64,000 bases of DNA from Wenzhouxiangella sp. XN24 (GCF_011064545.1 NZ_JAAMFG010000035.1:186001-250000); one strand, 5' to 3'; counted from the first letter of the stretch, positions 33,923-43,956 are shown. Translations and numbers: made by a program. Notes: generated by a model not told the origin, from the sequence alone.

Positions 33923-34995
33923 CGCCGACTGAGGACCGCGACGGGATCCACGCGTGTCACCTTGCCGCCGTTGGCGACTTTCTGCGTGCCTTCGACGACC
34001 ACGCTGTCGCCGGGGCGCACGCCCTCGAGGATCTCGACTTCGCCGCGCAACCGCCGGCCGACCACCACCTCGGTCTGCCAGGCGCGGCCGTCGCGCACCA
34101 GGTAGACGCGCTGCCGGTCGCCTTCAGGCACGAGCGCGGCCTCGGGGATCATGACCCGGAGCCGGCTCTGGCCCGCCAGGCGCACCGTGAGGAACATGCC
34201 CGGCTTCAGCAGGCCATGGTCGTTGGGCAGCTCGGCGCGGATGGTGATTGCGCGCGTCACGGGATCGACACGCGTGTTCACGGTGCGTACCTCGCCGTCG
34301 AAGCTGCGGCCCTCGAAGGCGACGCTCTGGGCGCTGATCGAGAGGCCGGCTTCCAGCACGCCGAGAAACGATTCGGGCACCGTGAAATCGAGCCGCACGG
34401 TGGACAGATCGTCGAGCGTCGTAATCACCGTGCCGGGATTGACGAGGCTGCCCGGGCTGACCTGGCGCAGGCCGATCTGTCCGGCGAACGGCGCGCGCAC
34501 CAGGCTCTGCTCGAAGCGCGCCCGGGCGGCCTCGAGGCGCGCCTCGTCGGCATTCATGGTGGCCTCGAGTTGCTGCACCTGGGATTCCGAGACGGTCTTC
34601 GAGGCCAGCAGTTCGCTGGCGCGGCGAAACTGTGCCCGGCTGTCGATCACCCTGGCTTCCGCCTCGGCAAGTGCCGCGCGCTCCTCCGCGTTGTCGAGCT
34701 CCACGAGCACGTCGCCGGCCTGCACTCGCTGCCCTTCGCGGAACCGGATCGCGGTGATGACGCTGGTGATACGCGGCGTGATCTCGACCGCCTCACGGGC
34801 GCGCGTCGTGCCGAGCGCCTCGACCTCGTCCACGAGTTCGCGCTGCGTCGCCTCGACCATCACCACGGCCACGGCGGGACGATCCTCCGCTGCCACGCGC
34901 TCCGGCATGTCGTCCTGCTGGCCCGTGCCGAACCACAGCCACGCGGCCAGGGCCCCGGCAGCCAGCACGACGATCGTGGTGATGAGCTTTTGCAA
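33919..34995 (-). CDS. RND periplasmic adaptor (membrane-fusion protein)
   Basis: About 358 residues from a TTG at 34995. A signal anchor (ITTIVVLAAGALAAWLWFG) is followed by the lipoyl half-motifs (ITSVITAIRFREGQRVQAGD … VRAPFAGQIGLRQVSPGSLV), an alpha-hairpin between them, a beta-barrel and the membrane-proximal domain. It bridges the permease to an outer-membrane channel. The frame stays open upstream to 35256, but that extension is Arg-rich, carries short tandem DNA repeats and lacks a signal, so the later start is favoured even though its ribosome-binding site is weak. No in-frame ATG or GTG lies near the anchor. Confidence 0.9.
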   Translation of the reverse strand: MQKLITTIVVLAAGALAAWLWFGTGQQDDMPERVAAEDRPAVAVVMVEATQRELVDEVEALGTTRAREAVEITPRITSVITAIRFREGQRVQAGDVLVELDNAEERAALAEAEARVIDSRAQFRRASELLASKTVSESQVQQLEATMNADEARLEAARARFEQSLVRAPFAGQIGLRQVSPGSLVNPGTVITTLDDLSTVRLDFTVPESFLGVLEAGLSISAQSVAFEGRSFDGEVRTVNTRVDPVTRAITIRAELPNDHGLLKPGMFLTVRLAGQSRLRVMIPEAALVPEGDRQRVYLVRDGRAWQTEVVVGRRLRGEVEILEGVRPGDSVVVEGTQKVANGGKVTRVDPVAVLSRR

Positions 34996-35064
34996 TTCAG
35001 GAATCCAGTTGGCGGCAATTCGGCGTGGCGGCGCTTTTGCATGGCGGCGCTTCAGCTTGGGGGC

Positions 35065-35165
35065 GTGGCGTCGTTCCAGCGTGGCGTCGTTCCAGCGGGT
35101 CGCGAATATACAGCAAAGTTCGACGGCAACAGAGACCGCGATGCCGCTCTCCGCGATGCCGCTCT
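35065..35165. repeat. Two short perfect tandem duplications upstream of the RND adaptor
   Basis: A 16-bp unit (GTGGCGTCGTTCCAGC) is repeated at 35065–35080 and 35081–35096, and a 15-bp unit (CCGCGATGCCGCTCT) at 35136–35150 and 35151–35165. A near-copy of TGGCGGCGCTT also occurs twice around 35025–35052. The stretch lies in the leader of the pump operon. Confidence 0.75.
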
Positions 35166-35357
35166 GAAGTTCATCATTCGGCCGGAAGGGCTGGCTGGAT
35201 TCCCGCGCCGGGAGCACGGGTTCCCGCGCCTGGCGCCCCGGGTGCGACCGGCGCACCCGATGCGCAGGGGGCGCGGAAATCCACGCAGTGCCTCAGGCGC
35301 CGCGCTTCAATGGCGGCGCGGTGGTCCGGGACGACACTTATCCCAGAAGCGCCGGCC

Positions 35358-35825
35358 TCAGGACGACTGGGACTGGATGTAGTTCTGCAGGCCCATCTTG
35401 TCGAGCAGGCCGAGCTGCGTTTCCAGCCAGTCCACGTGCTCCTCCTCGGAGGAGAGGATCTCGCGGAACAGGTGGCGGCTGACGTAGTCGCCGGTCGATT
35501 CGCAGTAGGCGATGGCGTCCTTCAGATCGGGCAGCGCGATGTGCTCCATCTTCAGGTCGCTCTCGAGGATCTCCTTCACGTTCTCGCCGATCAACAGCTT
35601 GCCGAGATCCTGCAGGTTCGGCAGGCCCTCGAGGAACAGGATGCGCTGGATGAGCCAGTCGGCATGCTTCATCTCGTCGATCGATTCCTCGTATTCCTTC
35701 TCGCCGAGTTTCTCGAGCCCCCAGTCCTTCAGGATCCGCGAATGCAGGAAATACTGGTTGATGGCGGTCAGTTCGTTCTTGAGGATCTTGTTCAGGTGCT
35801 CGATGACCTTGGGATCGCCTTTCAT
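35358..35825 (-). CDS. bfr: Bacterioferritin
   Basis: A 155-residue iron-storage protein of normal length. The ferroxidase ligands Glu18, Glu51 and His54 are present, as are the later EEEHVDWLE ligands. Met52, in the sequence DEMKHADW, is the axial ligand of the haem shared between subunits. Bacterioferritin forms a 24-subunit cytoplasmic shell and oxidises Fe(II) for storage. The gene is downstream of bfd on the same strand, but a terminator sits between them, so it may have its own promoter. The Arg-free start [15 protein letters not shown] is typical. Confidence 0.97.
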   Translation of the reverse strand: MKGDPKVIEHLNKILKNELTAINQYFLHSRILKDWGLEKLGEKEYEESIDEMKHADWLIQRILFLEGLPNLQDLGKLLIGENVKEILESDLKMEHIALPDLKDAIAYCESTGDYVSRHLFREILSSEEEHVDWLETQLGLLDKMGLQNYIQSQSS

Positions 35826-35923
35826 GCGCTCTACTCCTGGGCGGAAAGCTTCGGGGATGTCGCGCTATTAGACCATGGCCCGGCGAAGCAGGCCACGTTG
35901 GCGGAGAGCGGCGGCTGGGCTGA

Positions 35924-35966
35924 ATAAAAAGAAACGCCCCCGGGCCAAGGAATGCCGGCGGGGGCG
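35924..35966 (-). terminator. Rho-independent terminator between bfd and bfr
   Basis: CGCCCCCG (35935–35942) pairs with CGGGGGCG (35959–35966). On the minus strand the hairpin is followed by TTTCTTTTTATT. It would end or reduce transcription from bfd before bfr. Confidence 0.75.
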
Positions 35967-35985
35967 AAGAAAGCGGGGCTGGGCG

Positions 35986-36201
35986 TCAGGCGGCGTCGGG
36001 GTGGACGGACTTGCGCACGCCGGTCATGGCGCCGGAGGCGGCAGGGGCCTCTCCGAGCATGTCGGTGGCGAAACAGGCGCACTGGCCGCAGCCGGTGGCG
36101 ACGCCGAGTTCGCGGCTCAGGTCCTCGAGCTTGCGCGCGCCGCGCCCGATGGCGTCGTGGATCTGGCTGTCCGTGATGCGTTTGCAGATGCAGACATACA
36201 T
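35986..36201 (-). CDS. bfd: Bacterioferritin-associated ferredoxin
   Basis: A 71-residue [2Fe-2S] protein. The four cluster cysteines are visible as CIC at residues 4 and 6 and CGQC near residues 38–41, in the BFD fold. Bfd binds bacterioferritin and passes electrons to reduce the mineral core, releasing iron. GGAGGTGA seven bases before the ATG is a strong ribosome-binding site. The last ~20 residues (ASGAMTGVRKSVHPDAA) are an extension compared with the usual ~64-residue protein. Upstream lies a promoter-like sequence with Fur-box character, which suits iron-starvation expression. Confidence 0.94.
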   Translation of the reverse strand: MYVCICKRITDSQIHDAIGRGARKLEDLSRELGVATGCGQCACFATDMLGEAPAASGAMTGVRKSVHPDAA

Positions 36202-36203
36202 AG

Positions 36204-36228
36204 GTTCACCTCCGACTCTGGGGTGAAC
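36204..36228. repeat. Inverted repeat in the bfd leader
   Basis: GTTCACC (36204–36210) and GGTGAAC (36222–36228) are perfect complements enclosing the bfd ribosome-binding region. In the transcript the hairpin could limit access of the ribosome; this is unproven. Confidence 0.35.
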
Positions 36229-36230
36229 TA

Positions 36231-36260
36231 TGGACGCGAATACGAATGATTGTCAATACG
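36231..36260 (-). promoter_or_regulatory. Putative bfd promoter with Fur-box-like sequence
   Basis: On the minus strand TTGACA (36251–36256) is followed 18 bases later by CATAGT, giving a plausible sigma-70 promoter. The same segment reads ATTGACAATCATTCGTATT, which resembles a Fur box around the AATCATT core. Overlap of a Fur site with the -35 region would give iron-repressed transcription of bfd, as known in other proteobacteria. Confidence 0.45.
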
Positions 36261-36359
36261 TGGAGTACTTATTTTTCGAGCGGCGCCGGTTCGGGCCTTG
36301 GCGGATGCGTTCGGGTGAGTAGGGCGGGAAGGCCAACGCAGCCAGACGAGCCGGCACGC

Positions 36360-36401
36360 AAAAAATTCGGCCCCGATGCCGTCCTGGCGTCGGGGCCGAA
36401 T
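36360..36401 (-). terminator. Strong orphan terminator hairpin on the minus strand (possible small-RNA end)
   Basis: ATTCGGCCCCGA (36365–36376) and TCGGGGCCGAAT (36390–36401) pair perfectly, and the stem extends inward by a T·G and three GC pairs to a five-base loop. On the minus strand it is followed by six T residues. No protein gene lies upstream of it on that strand, so it may end a small RNA starting between about 36402 and 36690. Confidence 0.7.
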
Positions 36402-36515
36402 CACGTGGGGGAACACGCTATTGGTCTGGAACACTCTGGAGGGAAATTGTTCCTTACGCCCTGATAGAGTCGCCCCCGGCGGAAAAGTTCCAGCGGCCCG
36501 AAAAAATTTTTCCAA

Positions 36516-36537
36516 CTCTCGGGTCGGACCCGACCGA
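36516..36537. repeat. Solo REP-like palindrome related to the RAYT ends
   Basis: CTCTCGGGTCGGACC (36516–36530) is identical over 15 bases to the complement of 40241–40255 at the right end of the RAYT element. It continues as CGACC, so that GGTCGG and CCGACC form a hairpin. The following AAGGTCTGTTTTTA resembles the AGGGTTCTGTTTCTA next to the left RAYT end. It lies upstream of the MATE gene. Confidence 0.65.
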
Positions 36538-36691
36538 AGGTCTGTTTTTAAAAGAAAAAACTTATTTCAGGCCCGAAAAAAGCCCTTAGGATGGGATTTC
36601 GGGGGCGAAAATCGGGGTCTAAGCGCACTCGGGATTGCGTTGCCGGGAACAGCGCCGGACACTAGTCCGTTACGTGCCCACAGGTCCCCGA

Positions 36692-38032
36692 ATGCCCATC
36701 CAGCTCCTGATGCCCCAGGATCGCCTGAAGCGCATCCTCTGGCTGTCGCTGCCCATCATCGGCGGCATGATGTCGCAGAACATCATGAACCTCGTCGACA
36801 CGGCGATGGTCGGCACGCTCGGCGATGCGGCCCTCGGCGCGGTCGGGCTCGGCGGCTTCGCCAATTTCATGTTCATGGCCCTGCTGCTCGGCCTCTCCGT
36901 CGGCGTGCAGACCGTGGCCTCACGCCGCAAGGGCGCCGGGCGGCTCGCGGAAATGGCCGTGCCGCTCAACGGCGGGCTGCTGATCGTGCTCTGCATCGCC
37001 CCGCCGCTGTCGATCCTGCTCTACTGGCTCGTGCCGGCGATCTATCCGTACCTCAACAGCGACCCCGAAGTCATCGCGCAAGGCGTGCCCTACCTGCAGG
37101 CGCGCGTCCTCGCGATGGTGTTCATGGGCGCCAATTTCGCGTTTCGCGGCTACTGGAACGCCGTCGACCTGCCGCGGCTCTACATGGGCACGCTGATCGT
37201 CATGCACGCTGCAAACATCTTCCTCAACTGGGTGCTGATTTTCGGCAACCTCGGCGCGCCGGCGCTCGGCACGCAGGGCGCGGGGATCGCCTCCGCGGCC
37301 TCCACCATGGTGGGCCTGGGGCTGTACCTCTGGCTGGGTTTCCGGCACGCGCGCACCGCCGGCTTCCTGCAGCGCATCCCGTCACGCGAGCAGCTCGTCT
37401 CGCTGGCCCGCCTGTCGCTGCCCACCGGCATCCAGCAGCTGTTTTTCGCTACCGGCTTCGTCGTGACATTCTGGATCATCGGCCAGGTCGGCACGCGCGA
37501 AATGGCCGCCGCCACGGTGATTCTCAACCTCACGCTCGTGGCCCTGCTGCCCGGACTCGGCCTCGGGCTCGCAGCCGCGACGCTCGTGGGCCAGGCGCTG
37601 GGGCGCGGTGATCCCGACGACGCGTCGCGCTGGGGCTGGGAAGTGGCACGTGTCGGCATGCTCGGCCTCGCGTTGCTCGGCCTGCCGGGTGCCATCTGGC
37701 CGGAGTTGCTGCTCGGCGTGTTCATCCACGACCCGGAGACGATGGAAGTGGCGCGCTTCCCGATGCGCCTCGTCGGCCTGGGGATGGCCGTCGAGGGCCT
37801 CGGCATGGTCATGATGCATTGCCTGCTCGGCGCCGGCGACAACCAGCGCGTCATGAAAATCGCGGTGCTGGCGCAGTGGGGGGCGTTCATCCCGCTGGCG
37901 TATCTCGCCGGGCCGGTACTGGGCTTCGGGCTGACGTTCATCTGGTCGATGCAGGTGGGCTACCGGGCCGCGATGGCCGGCGCGTTCACCTGGTTCTGGA
38001 TCCGGCGGGACTGGGCGCGGATCGTGGTGTAG
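36692..38032 (+). CDS. MATE-family multidrug/sodium antiporter
   Basis: A 446-residue inner-membrane protein of standard MATE length with about 12 membrane helices in two similar halves. The N-terminal LWLSLPIIGGMMSQNIMNLV and DTAMVGTLGDAALGAVGLGG segments are typical, and the matching second-half segment is LSLPTGIQQLFFATGFVVTF. The family exports cationic drugs in exchange for sodium or protons. The ATG at 36692 is preceded by a weak AGG; another in-frame ATG lies at 36710. The upstream ~490 bases hold the bfd promoter, an orphan terminator and a REP-like palindrome but no gene. Confidence 0.92.
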   Translation: MPIQLLMPQDRLKRILWLSLPIIGGMMSQNIMNLVDTAMVGTLGDAALGAVGLGGFANFMFMALLLGLSVGVQTVASRRKGAGRLAEMAVPLNGGLLIVLCIAPPLSILLYWLVPAIYPYLNSDPEVIAQGVPYLQARVLAMVFMGANFAFRGYWNAVDLPRLYMGTLIVMHAANIFLNWVLIFGNLGAPALGTQGAGIASAASTMVGLGLYLWLGFRHARTAGFLQRIPSREQLVSLARLSLPTGIQQLFFATGFVVTFWIIGQVGTREMAAATVILNLTLVALLPGLGLGLAAATLVGQALGRGDPDDASRWGWEVARVGMLGLALLGLPGAIWPELLLGVFIHDPETMEVARFPMRLVGLGMAVEGLGMVMMHCLLGAGDNQRVMKIAVLAQWGAFIPLAYLAGPVLGFGLTFIWSMQVGYRAAMAGAFTWFWIRRDWARIVV

Positions 38033-38038
38033 GGAACC

Positions 38039-38332
38039 CTAGCGGCGCAAGCGCTCGATCTCTTCCAGCAGGTCCAGCGCCAGCGCCACGCCGGGGAGGT
38101 TCACGTCGAGGTCGTGATGCAGGCGCACGGCGACCTGGGTGCGACGCACGCTGCGGCCGGTGAAGCGCCAGTGCGTGCGTTCAACCCCGCGCGGTTCGAT
38201 CACGCCCTCGGCCACCAGCGCGGCGACGAAATCCTCGTTGGCCTGGCAGACCCGGCAGAACTCCGCCAGCTCGAACTCGAGCGATTCGTCGAGCAGCTGG
38301 CCCATGATGATGTCCAATTCGTCGCGAGTCAT
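38039..38332 (-). CDS. cbpM: Chaperone modulator CbpM
   Basis: A 97-residue MerR-like helical protein (LAEFCRVCQANEDFVAALVA, then GVIEPRG and a C-terminal helix LALDLLEEIERLRR). CbpM binds the J domain of CbpA and inhibits its co-chaperone and DNA-binding activity. The gene starts three bases after the cbpA stop, which fixes its identity by context. It is convergent with the MATE gene, six bases apart. Confidence 0.9.
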   Translation of the reverse strand: MTRDELDIIMGQLLDESLEFELAEFCRVCQANEDFVAALVAEGVIEPRGVERTHWRFTGRSVRRTQVAVRLHHDLDVNLPGVALALDLLEEIERLRR

Positions 38333-38335
38333 GAT

Positions 38336-39286
38336 TCAGCCCCCGATGTCGCGGCGCGGGTTGAACGGCATCTTGCTGCGCATCTCCTCGTAAAGCGTGC
38401 GGGCGAAGGAGGTGTCCGCGGGCGGGGTGTCGATGCGCAGGGTGACGATCTGGTCGCCGGCGGGCGATCCTGGCAGGCCGCGTCCTTTCAATCTCAGGCG
38501 GCGGCCGGATTGTGAGCCGGCGGGGATTTTCAGTTCGACCTTGCCGCCGAGGGTCGGCACGCCGACGGTTTCGCCGAGGGCGGCTTCCCAGGGAGCCACC
38601 GGCAGGGTCAGCAGGATGTTGCGGCCTTCGGCCTCGAAGATCGGGTGGGGTTCGAACATGACTTCGAGGAACAGGTCGCCGGCGGCGCCGCCGTGCTGGC
38701 CGGGGCTGCCCTGGCCGGAGAGGCGGATGCGTTGCCCGCTGGTGACGCCGCGCGGGATGGCGACGCGGATGTTGCGCTTGCCGGTGCTGGGTGAGCGGAC
38801 CTCGAGCGTGCGGTTGGCGCCGTTGAAGGCGTCCTCGAGCGAGATCTGGATGCGGGCATGCTGGTCCTCGCCGCGCATGGGGCCGGGCTGGTAGCGGAAG
38901 TCCTGGGCGCCTCGTGACCTTGCGCCTGCCGCGCCGCCGCGGCCGAACAGGGTTTCGAAGAAATCGGAGAAGCCGCCGAATTGCTCGCTGCCGACGTCGG
39001 GTCCGCCGGAGGAGTAATAGTACTGGCCGGGGCCGCTACCGGGGGGCGGGCGGAACTCCTGGCCGGCCTGCCAGTCGGCGCCGAGCTGGTCGTAGGCGCG
39101 GCGTTTCTCCGGGTCCTTGAGCACCTCGTAGGCCTCGCCGACTTCCTTGAAGCGTGCTTCCGCGTCCGGCTCCTTGCTCACGTCCGGGTGATATTTGCGC
39201 GCCAGCTTGCGGTAGGCGCGCTTGATCTCGTCGAGCTTGGCGCCGCGCTCGACGCCGAGCGTCGCGTAATAGTCCTTGAAATCCAT
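38336..39286 (-). CDS. cbpA: DnaJ-type co-chaperone CbpA
   Basis: A 316-residue class B J-protein. The J domain (residues 1–70) has the HPD motif in KLARKYHPDVSKEPD that activates DnaK. A Gly/Phe-rich linker (SEQFGGFSDFFETLFGRGG) follows, then two C-terminal peptide-binding domains (ARIQISLEDAFNGANRTLEV …). It lacks the zinc-finger region of DnaJ. The ATG at 39286 has no good ribosome-binding site: a REP-like palindrome of the neighbouring RAYT element ends eight bases before it. The RAYT frame overlaps the first ~250 bases of this gene in another frame. Confidence 0.95.
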   Translation of the reverse strand: MDFKDYYATLGVERGAKLDEIKRAYRKLARKYHPDVSKEPDAEARFKEVGEAYEVLKDPEKRRAYDQLGADWQAGQEFRPPPGSGPGQYYYSSGGPDVGSEQFGGFSDFFETLFGRGGAAGARSRGAQDFRYQPGPMRGEDQHARIQISLEDAFNGANRTLEVRSPSTGKRNIRVAIPRGVTSGQRIRLSGQGSPGQHGGAAGDLFLEVMFEPHPIFEAEGRNILLTLPVAPWEAALGETVGVPTLGGKVELKIPAGSQSGRRLRLKGRGLPGSPAGDQIVTLRIDTPPADTSFARTLYEEMRSKMPFNPRRDIGG

Positions 39287-40133
39287 TTTTTATCCGGGTC
39301 GGACCGTCGTAGGGTTCTGTTTCTAGGGAATATTGGGGGCGAAAAAGCCCGTTTAAAGGCTCTTCGGTGACACAGTTTAGGCTGTTTTGTGTCACGTAAG
39401 CCGGCGAGTCAAGGAAATACTGCGCAGAAGGTTCTCGAAGGCAGGACAGGCCGTCGGCCTGGAGAACCTGACGTTGGCGGCAGCCTCCGCCGAGATCGCG
39501 ATGGACGCGGCGGAGAAAATCAGCGGGTCCGACGGCCAGGCTCTCCGTCCAGACCGGCTCGCGTTGAGGCGGCTTGGTCGACAGCGCGTGTTCCGTCCAG
39601 CGACGCAGCCGGTCGCGCAGCAACGCAGGTGAATCGGAGCAGGTAAGCCGACAAAGCGCCGCGACGTCGATGATGCGGAACCGGCTCTTTGCGCGCTGTA
39701 TCTCGCGGTATCCGCCTTCAATCCAGTCGGCGGGATGCGCCACCGCTCCGGCTCGGACCATATTCAGGTCTATGTAGCTCATGCAGCGGATCAGATGGCC
39801 GTCCGACTCTACGGCGGTGGCGTGATAGCGATCCTGCCAGAACGCGCCACCGCGGTTTTTACGCTCGTTGTAGGCCTGTGCCGTGCGGCCCGCGACGAGC
39901 TGCATGGAAGACGCGATTTCGCCTTCGCCTCGGTCGCGCACGAGAAGGTGAATGTGATTTCGTGTGACGATGTAGTTCAACACGCAGACACCGTATCGGC
40001 GACGCGCCTGGTACAACCAGTAAATCCAGCGGCGGCGGTCCTCGCGGTTGCTGAGGAGAAACTGGCGCTGGTGGCAGCGGTGGGTGATGTGCCAGATGTG
40101 GCCTGGAACATACACACGATTGGCGCGGGTCAT
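39036..40133 (-). CDS. REP-associated tyrosine transposase (RAYT), frame running into cbpA
   Basis: A Y1-family single-strand transposase. The metal-binding HUH-type pair is in TRNHIHLLVRDRG, and the nucleophile tyrosine region is near QAYNERKNRGGAFWQDRYHA. ESLAVGPADFLRRVHRDLGG and a CLREPSAQY segment follow, as in related proteins. The natural end is probably near 39300, but there is no stop there: the frame passes through the left palindrome and into cbpA until 39036, giving 365 residues with an Arg-rich nonsense-like tail. GGAG ten bases before the ATG at 40133 supports the start. RAYTs are thought to mobilise REP palindromes. Confidence 0.85.
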   Translation of the reverse strand: MTRANRVYVPGHIWHITHRCHQRQFLLSNREDRRRWIYWLYQARRRYGVCVLNYIVTRNHIHLLVRDRGEGEIASSMQLVAGRTAQAYNERKNRGGAFWQDRYHATAVESDGHLIRCMSYIDLNMVRAGAVAHPADWIEGGYREIQRAKSRFRIIDVAALCRLTCSDSPALLRDRLRRWTEHALSTKPPQREPVWTESLAVGPADFLRRVHRDLGGGCRQRQVLQADGLSCLREPSAQYFLDSPAYVTQNSLNCVTEEPLNGLFRPQYSLETEPYDGPTRIKNGFQGLLRDARRRARRQARRDQARLPQAGAQISPGREQGAGRGSTLQGSRRGLRGAQGPGETPRLRPARRRLAGRPGVPPAPR

Positions 40134-40252
40134 CGACCGTGATCTCCGTGCGCGACCGGGAATCGGGTTTTTCGTGTAGCCTAACGGTCGTCTGGCGAAG
40201 TATTAACCCAATAAATCTATTTATTTCATATATTTATGACGGTCCGACCCGA
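39294..40252. mobile_element. RAYT element bounded by 14-bp inverted REP-like repeats
   Basis: CGGGTCGGACCGTC at 39295–39308 and its exact complement GACGGTCCGACCCG at 40238–40251 flank the tyrosine transposase. Each contains the palindromic core GGTC-N-GACC. A third related palindrome stands alone at 36516–36537. A further perfect inverted repeat, GTGACACA/TGTGTCAC (39367–39374 and 39388–39395), lies inside the left end and within the coding frame. The left end is only eight bases from the cbpA start codon. Confidence 0.7.
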
Positions 40253-40370
40253 GAGGGTGTTAAGAAACCCGACGGGGGCGTCGGAAATCTTTGCGATAAT
40301 GCGACGCGAGTCACAGTCCCGTAGCCAAGCTCAGGGACAATGACGCGTTAACCATGAGGACTCCGCACGC

Positions 40371-42570
40371 ATGACGCTGATCGGAACCCTGGGCTACGGA
40401 CTAGCCGCCATCGCATTCGCCTTGCTGGCGCTGCTCATGCTCACGAGCTGGCGCGGGCGGCTCCAGGGTGGCCTCCTCGTCGCAGCGTCCGGTATCAGCG
40501 CCGCCTGGGCCACCGCCGCGGCGCTCCCCGCGGACACGCCACAGCACTGGCAGCTCATCGGCATCCTCGAAGTCCTCCGCAACACCGCCTGGCTCGTTTT
40601 CCTCGCCCGCATCACGCCCGCCGGCCAGGGCGTCGCCGGCCTCCCGCGTCATTTCCTCAGCCTCGCCCCCGCGGGTTTCGTCCTCGTCTACGGCACACTA
40701 AAGATGTTCCTGCCGTTCAACACGAACCCCGCACCGCAGGTCATCCACGCTCTAGTCACGACCGGCCTCGTCACTGCCATCGCCGGGCTCGTGCTGCTCG
40801 AGCAGTTCTACCGCGCGCTGCGCCTCGAACCACGCAAGACCGTGCTGCCGCTCATTCTCGGCGTCGGCGGCCTCCTGACCTACGACCTGTTCCTCTACTC
40901 GCACGGCCTGCTGTTCCGCGGCATCCACACCGAGCTCTGGGCCGCTCGCGGCTACGCCAATTTCCTCGCCGTACCGCTCCTGCTGCTCGCCGCGCGCCGC
41001 AACCCGGCCTGGTCGGTCGACGTCTTCATCTCGCGCCATGTCGCCTTCTACACGACCAGCATGGTCGGCATCGGCATCTACCTCGTCGTGATGGCGGTGG
41101 CCGGCTATGGCCTCCGCGTTGCAGGCGGAGAGTGGGGCACCGTACTGCAGGCGACCTTCTTCTTCGGCGCCGCGGTGCTGCTCGGCTGGATCGTGTTCTC
41201 CCCCGGCGCGCGCGCACGGCTGCGTGTCTTCATCGCGAAACACTTCTACTCGAACAAGTACGATTACCGGGAGGAGTGGCTCAAGCTCACCCGGCGACTC
41301 GCAGCCGGTGCGGACACGGGCGAGCCCATGGCCCAGCGCGGCCTCGGCGCCCTGGCCGAACTTGCCGGCGCCGAACGCGCGGCGCTGTGGGTCATCGACA
41401 ACGACCGTCCGTCCGAGGGGCTGCGCCTCGCGGCGACCAGCGCCATCAGTGCACCAGGCACGGATTTCCCGCAGTCACTCGCAGCGGACGATCCGCTCGT
41501 TACATTCCTCGCCGAGCGCCGCTGGACCATCAACCTCGCGGAGGCAATTCGCGACCCGGACTCGCACCCCGGCCTCTACGTTCCCGGCTGGGCCGAGGCG
41601 CTGGGCCCGCAGGCGCTGGTCGTGCCGCTGCTCAACCAGGATACGCTCTGGGGTATCGCGTTTCTCGCCGCACCGCGGGCCGTCGGCCACCTGAGCTACG
41701 AGGACATCGACCTGTTCCGCATCGCCGGCATGCAGGTCGCCGCCGTACTGGCCCAGGCCGAGGCGGATCGCCTGCTCGCCGAGAGCCGGCAGTTCGACGC
41801 CTACAACCGCTTCGCCGCATTCATCATGCATGACCTGAAGAACGTCATCGCACAGCAGTCCCTGGTGGTGCGCAATGCAGCCAAGTACCGAGACGACCCG
41901 GAATTCATCGACGACGCGCTGGATACCGTGGCAAATTCCGTGGAGCGCATGCAGCGACTACTTGAACAACTCAAGCGCGGCCGCGGGACCACGCAGGTGG
42001 AAAGAGTGGACGTGCGCCGCCTGATACTCGAGACCGTGAACCGGCACACAGACCGCACGCCGGTGCCCACGGTAAGCTGCCAGGACACACACTTGCGGCT
42101 GCGCGTCGATCGGGAGCGCTTCGCGGCCGTGCTCGGACACCTCGTGACCAATGCCCAGGATGCCACGCCTGCGGATGGCATCGTGACCATCCAGGCAGGG
42201 ATGCAGGACGGCCAGCTCGTCGTGGCGGTCGAGGACGATGGCAGCGGCATGGAGGAGGCGTTCCTGCGTGAGCGCTTTTTCCGGCCTTTCGATTCCACGA
42301 AGGGCAGCAAGGGCATGGGCATCGGCGCCTACCAGGCGCGCCAGTTCGTCGAGGCCGTGGGCGGCGAGGTGCGCGTGCAGAGCGCGCCGGGCGAAGGGAC
42401 ACGTTTCGAGATGCGCTTCCCCGAACGCCTGGTCGAGGCGGGCACCGGGCAGACAGGGGAGTTCCTGGCGCCTACCTTTGGGGGTCAGGGGACGCAAACA
42501 GACGACGCAAGGATGCGAAAGGGTGACAGCACTGAAAGAACGGAAGGCGAAGGAAAAGGGGATCGGAATC

Positions 42571-42578
<8 letters not shown>
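40371..42578 (+). CDS. prsK: XrtA/PEP-CTERM system sensor histidine kinase PrsK
   Basis: A 735-residue membrane kinase. About eight membrane helices occupy residues 1–285, then come a GAF domain (about 320–475), a HisKA region with FAAFIMHDLKNVIAQQSLVV (His phosphosite) and an HATPase with VEDDGSGM and GSKGMGIGAYQARQFVEA. This layout is typical of PrsK, found next to exosortase genes. A charged low-complexity tail (STERTEGEGKGDRNLG) ends the protein. A GAGGA lies 11 bases before the ATG at 40371. It overlaps prsR by eight bases and is its cognate kinase. The input signal is unknown. Confidence 0.93.
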
Positions 42579-43952
<1,374 letters not shown>

Positions 43953-43956
<4 letters not shown>

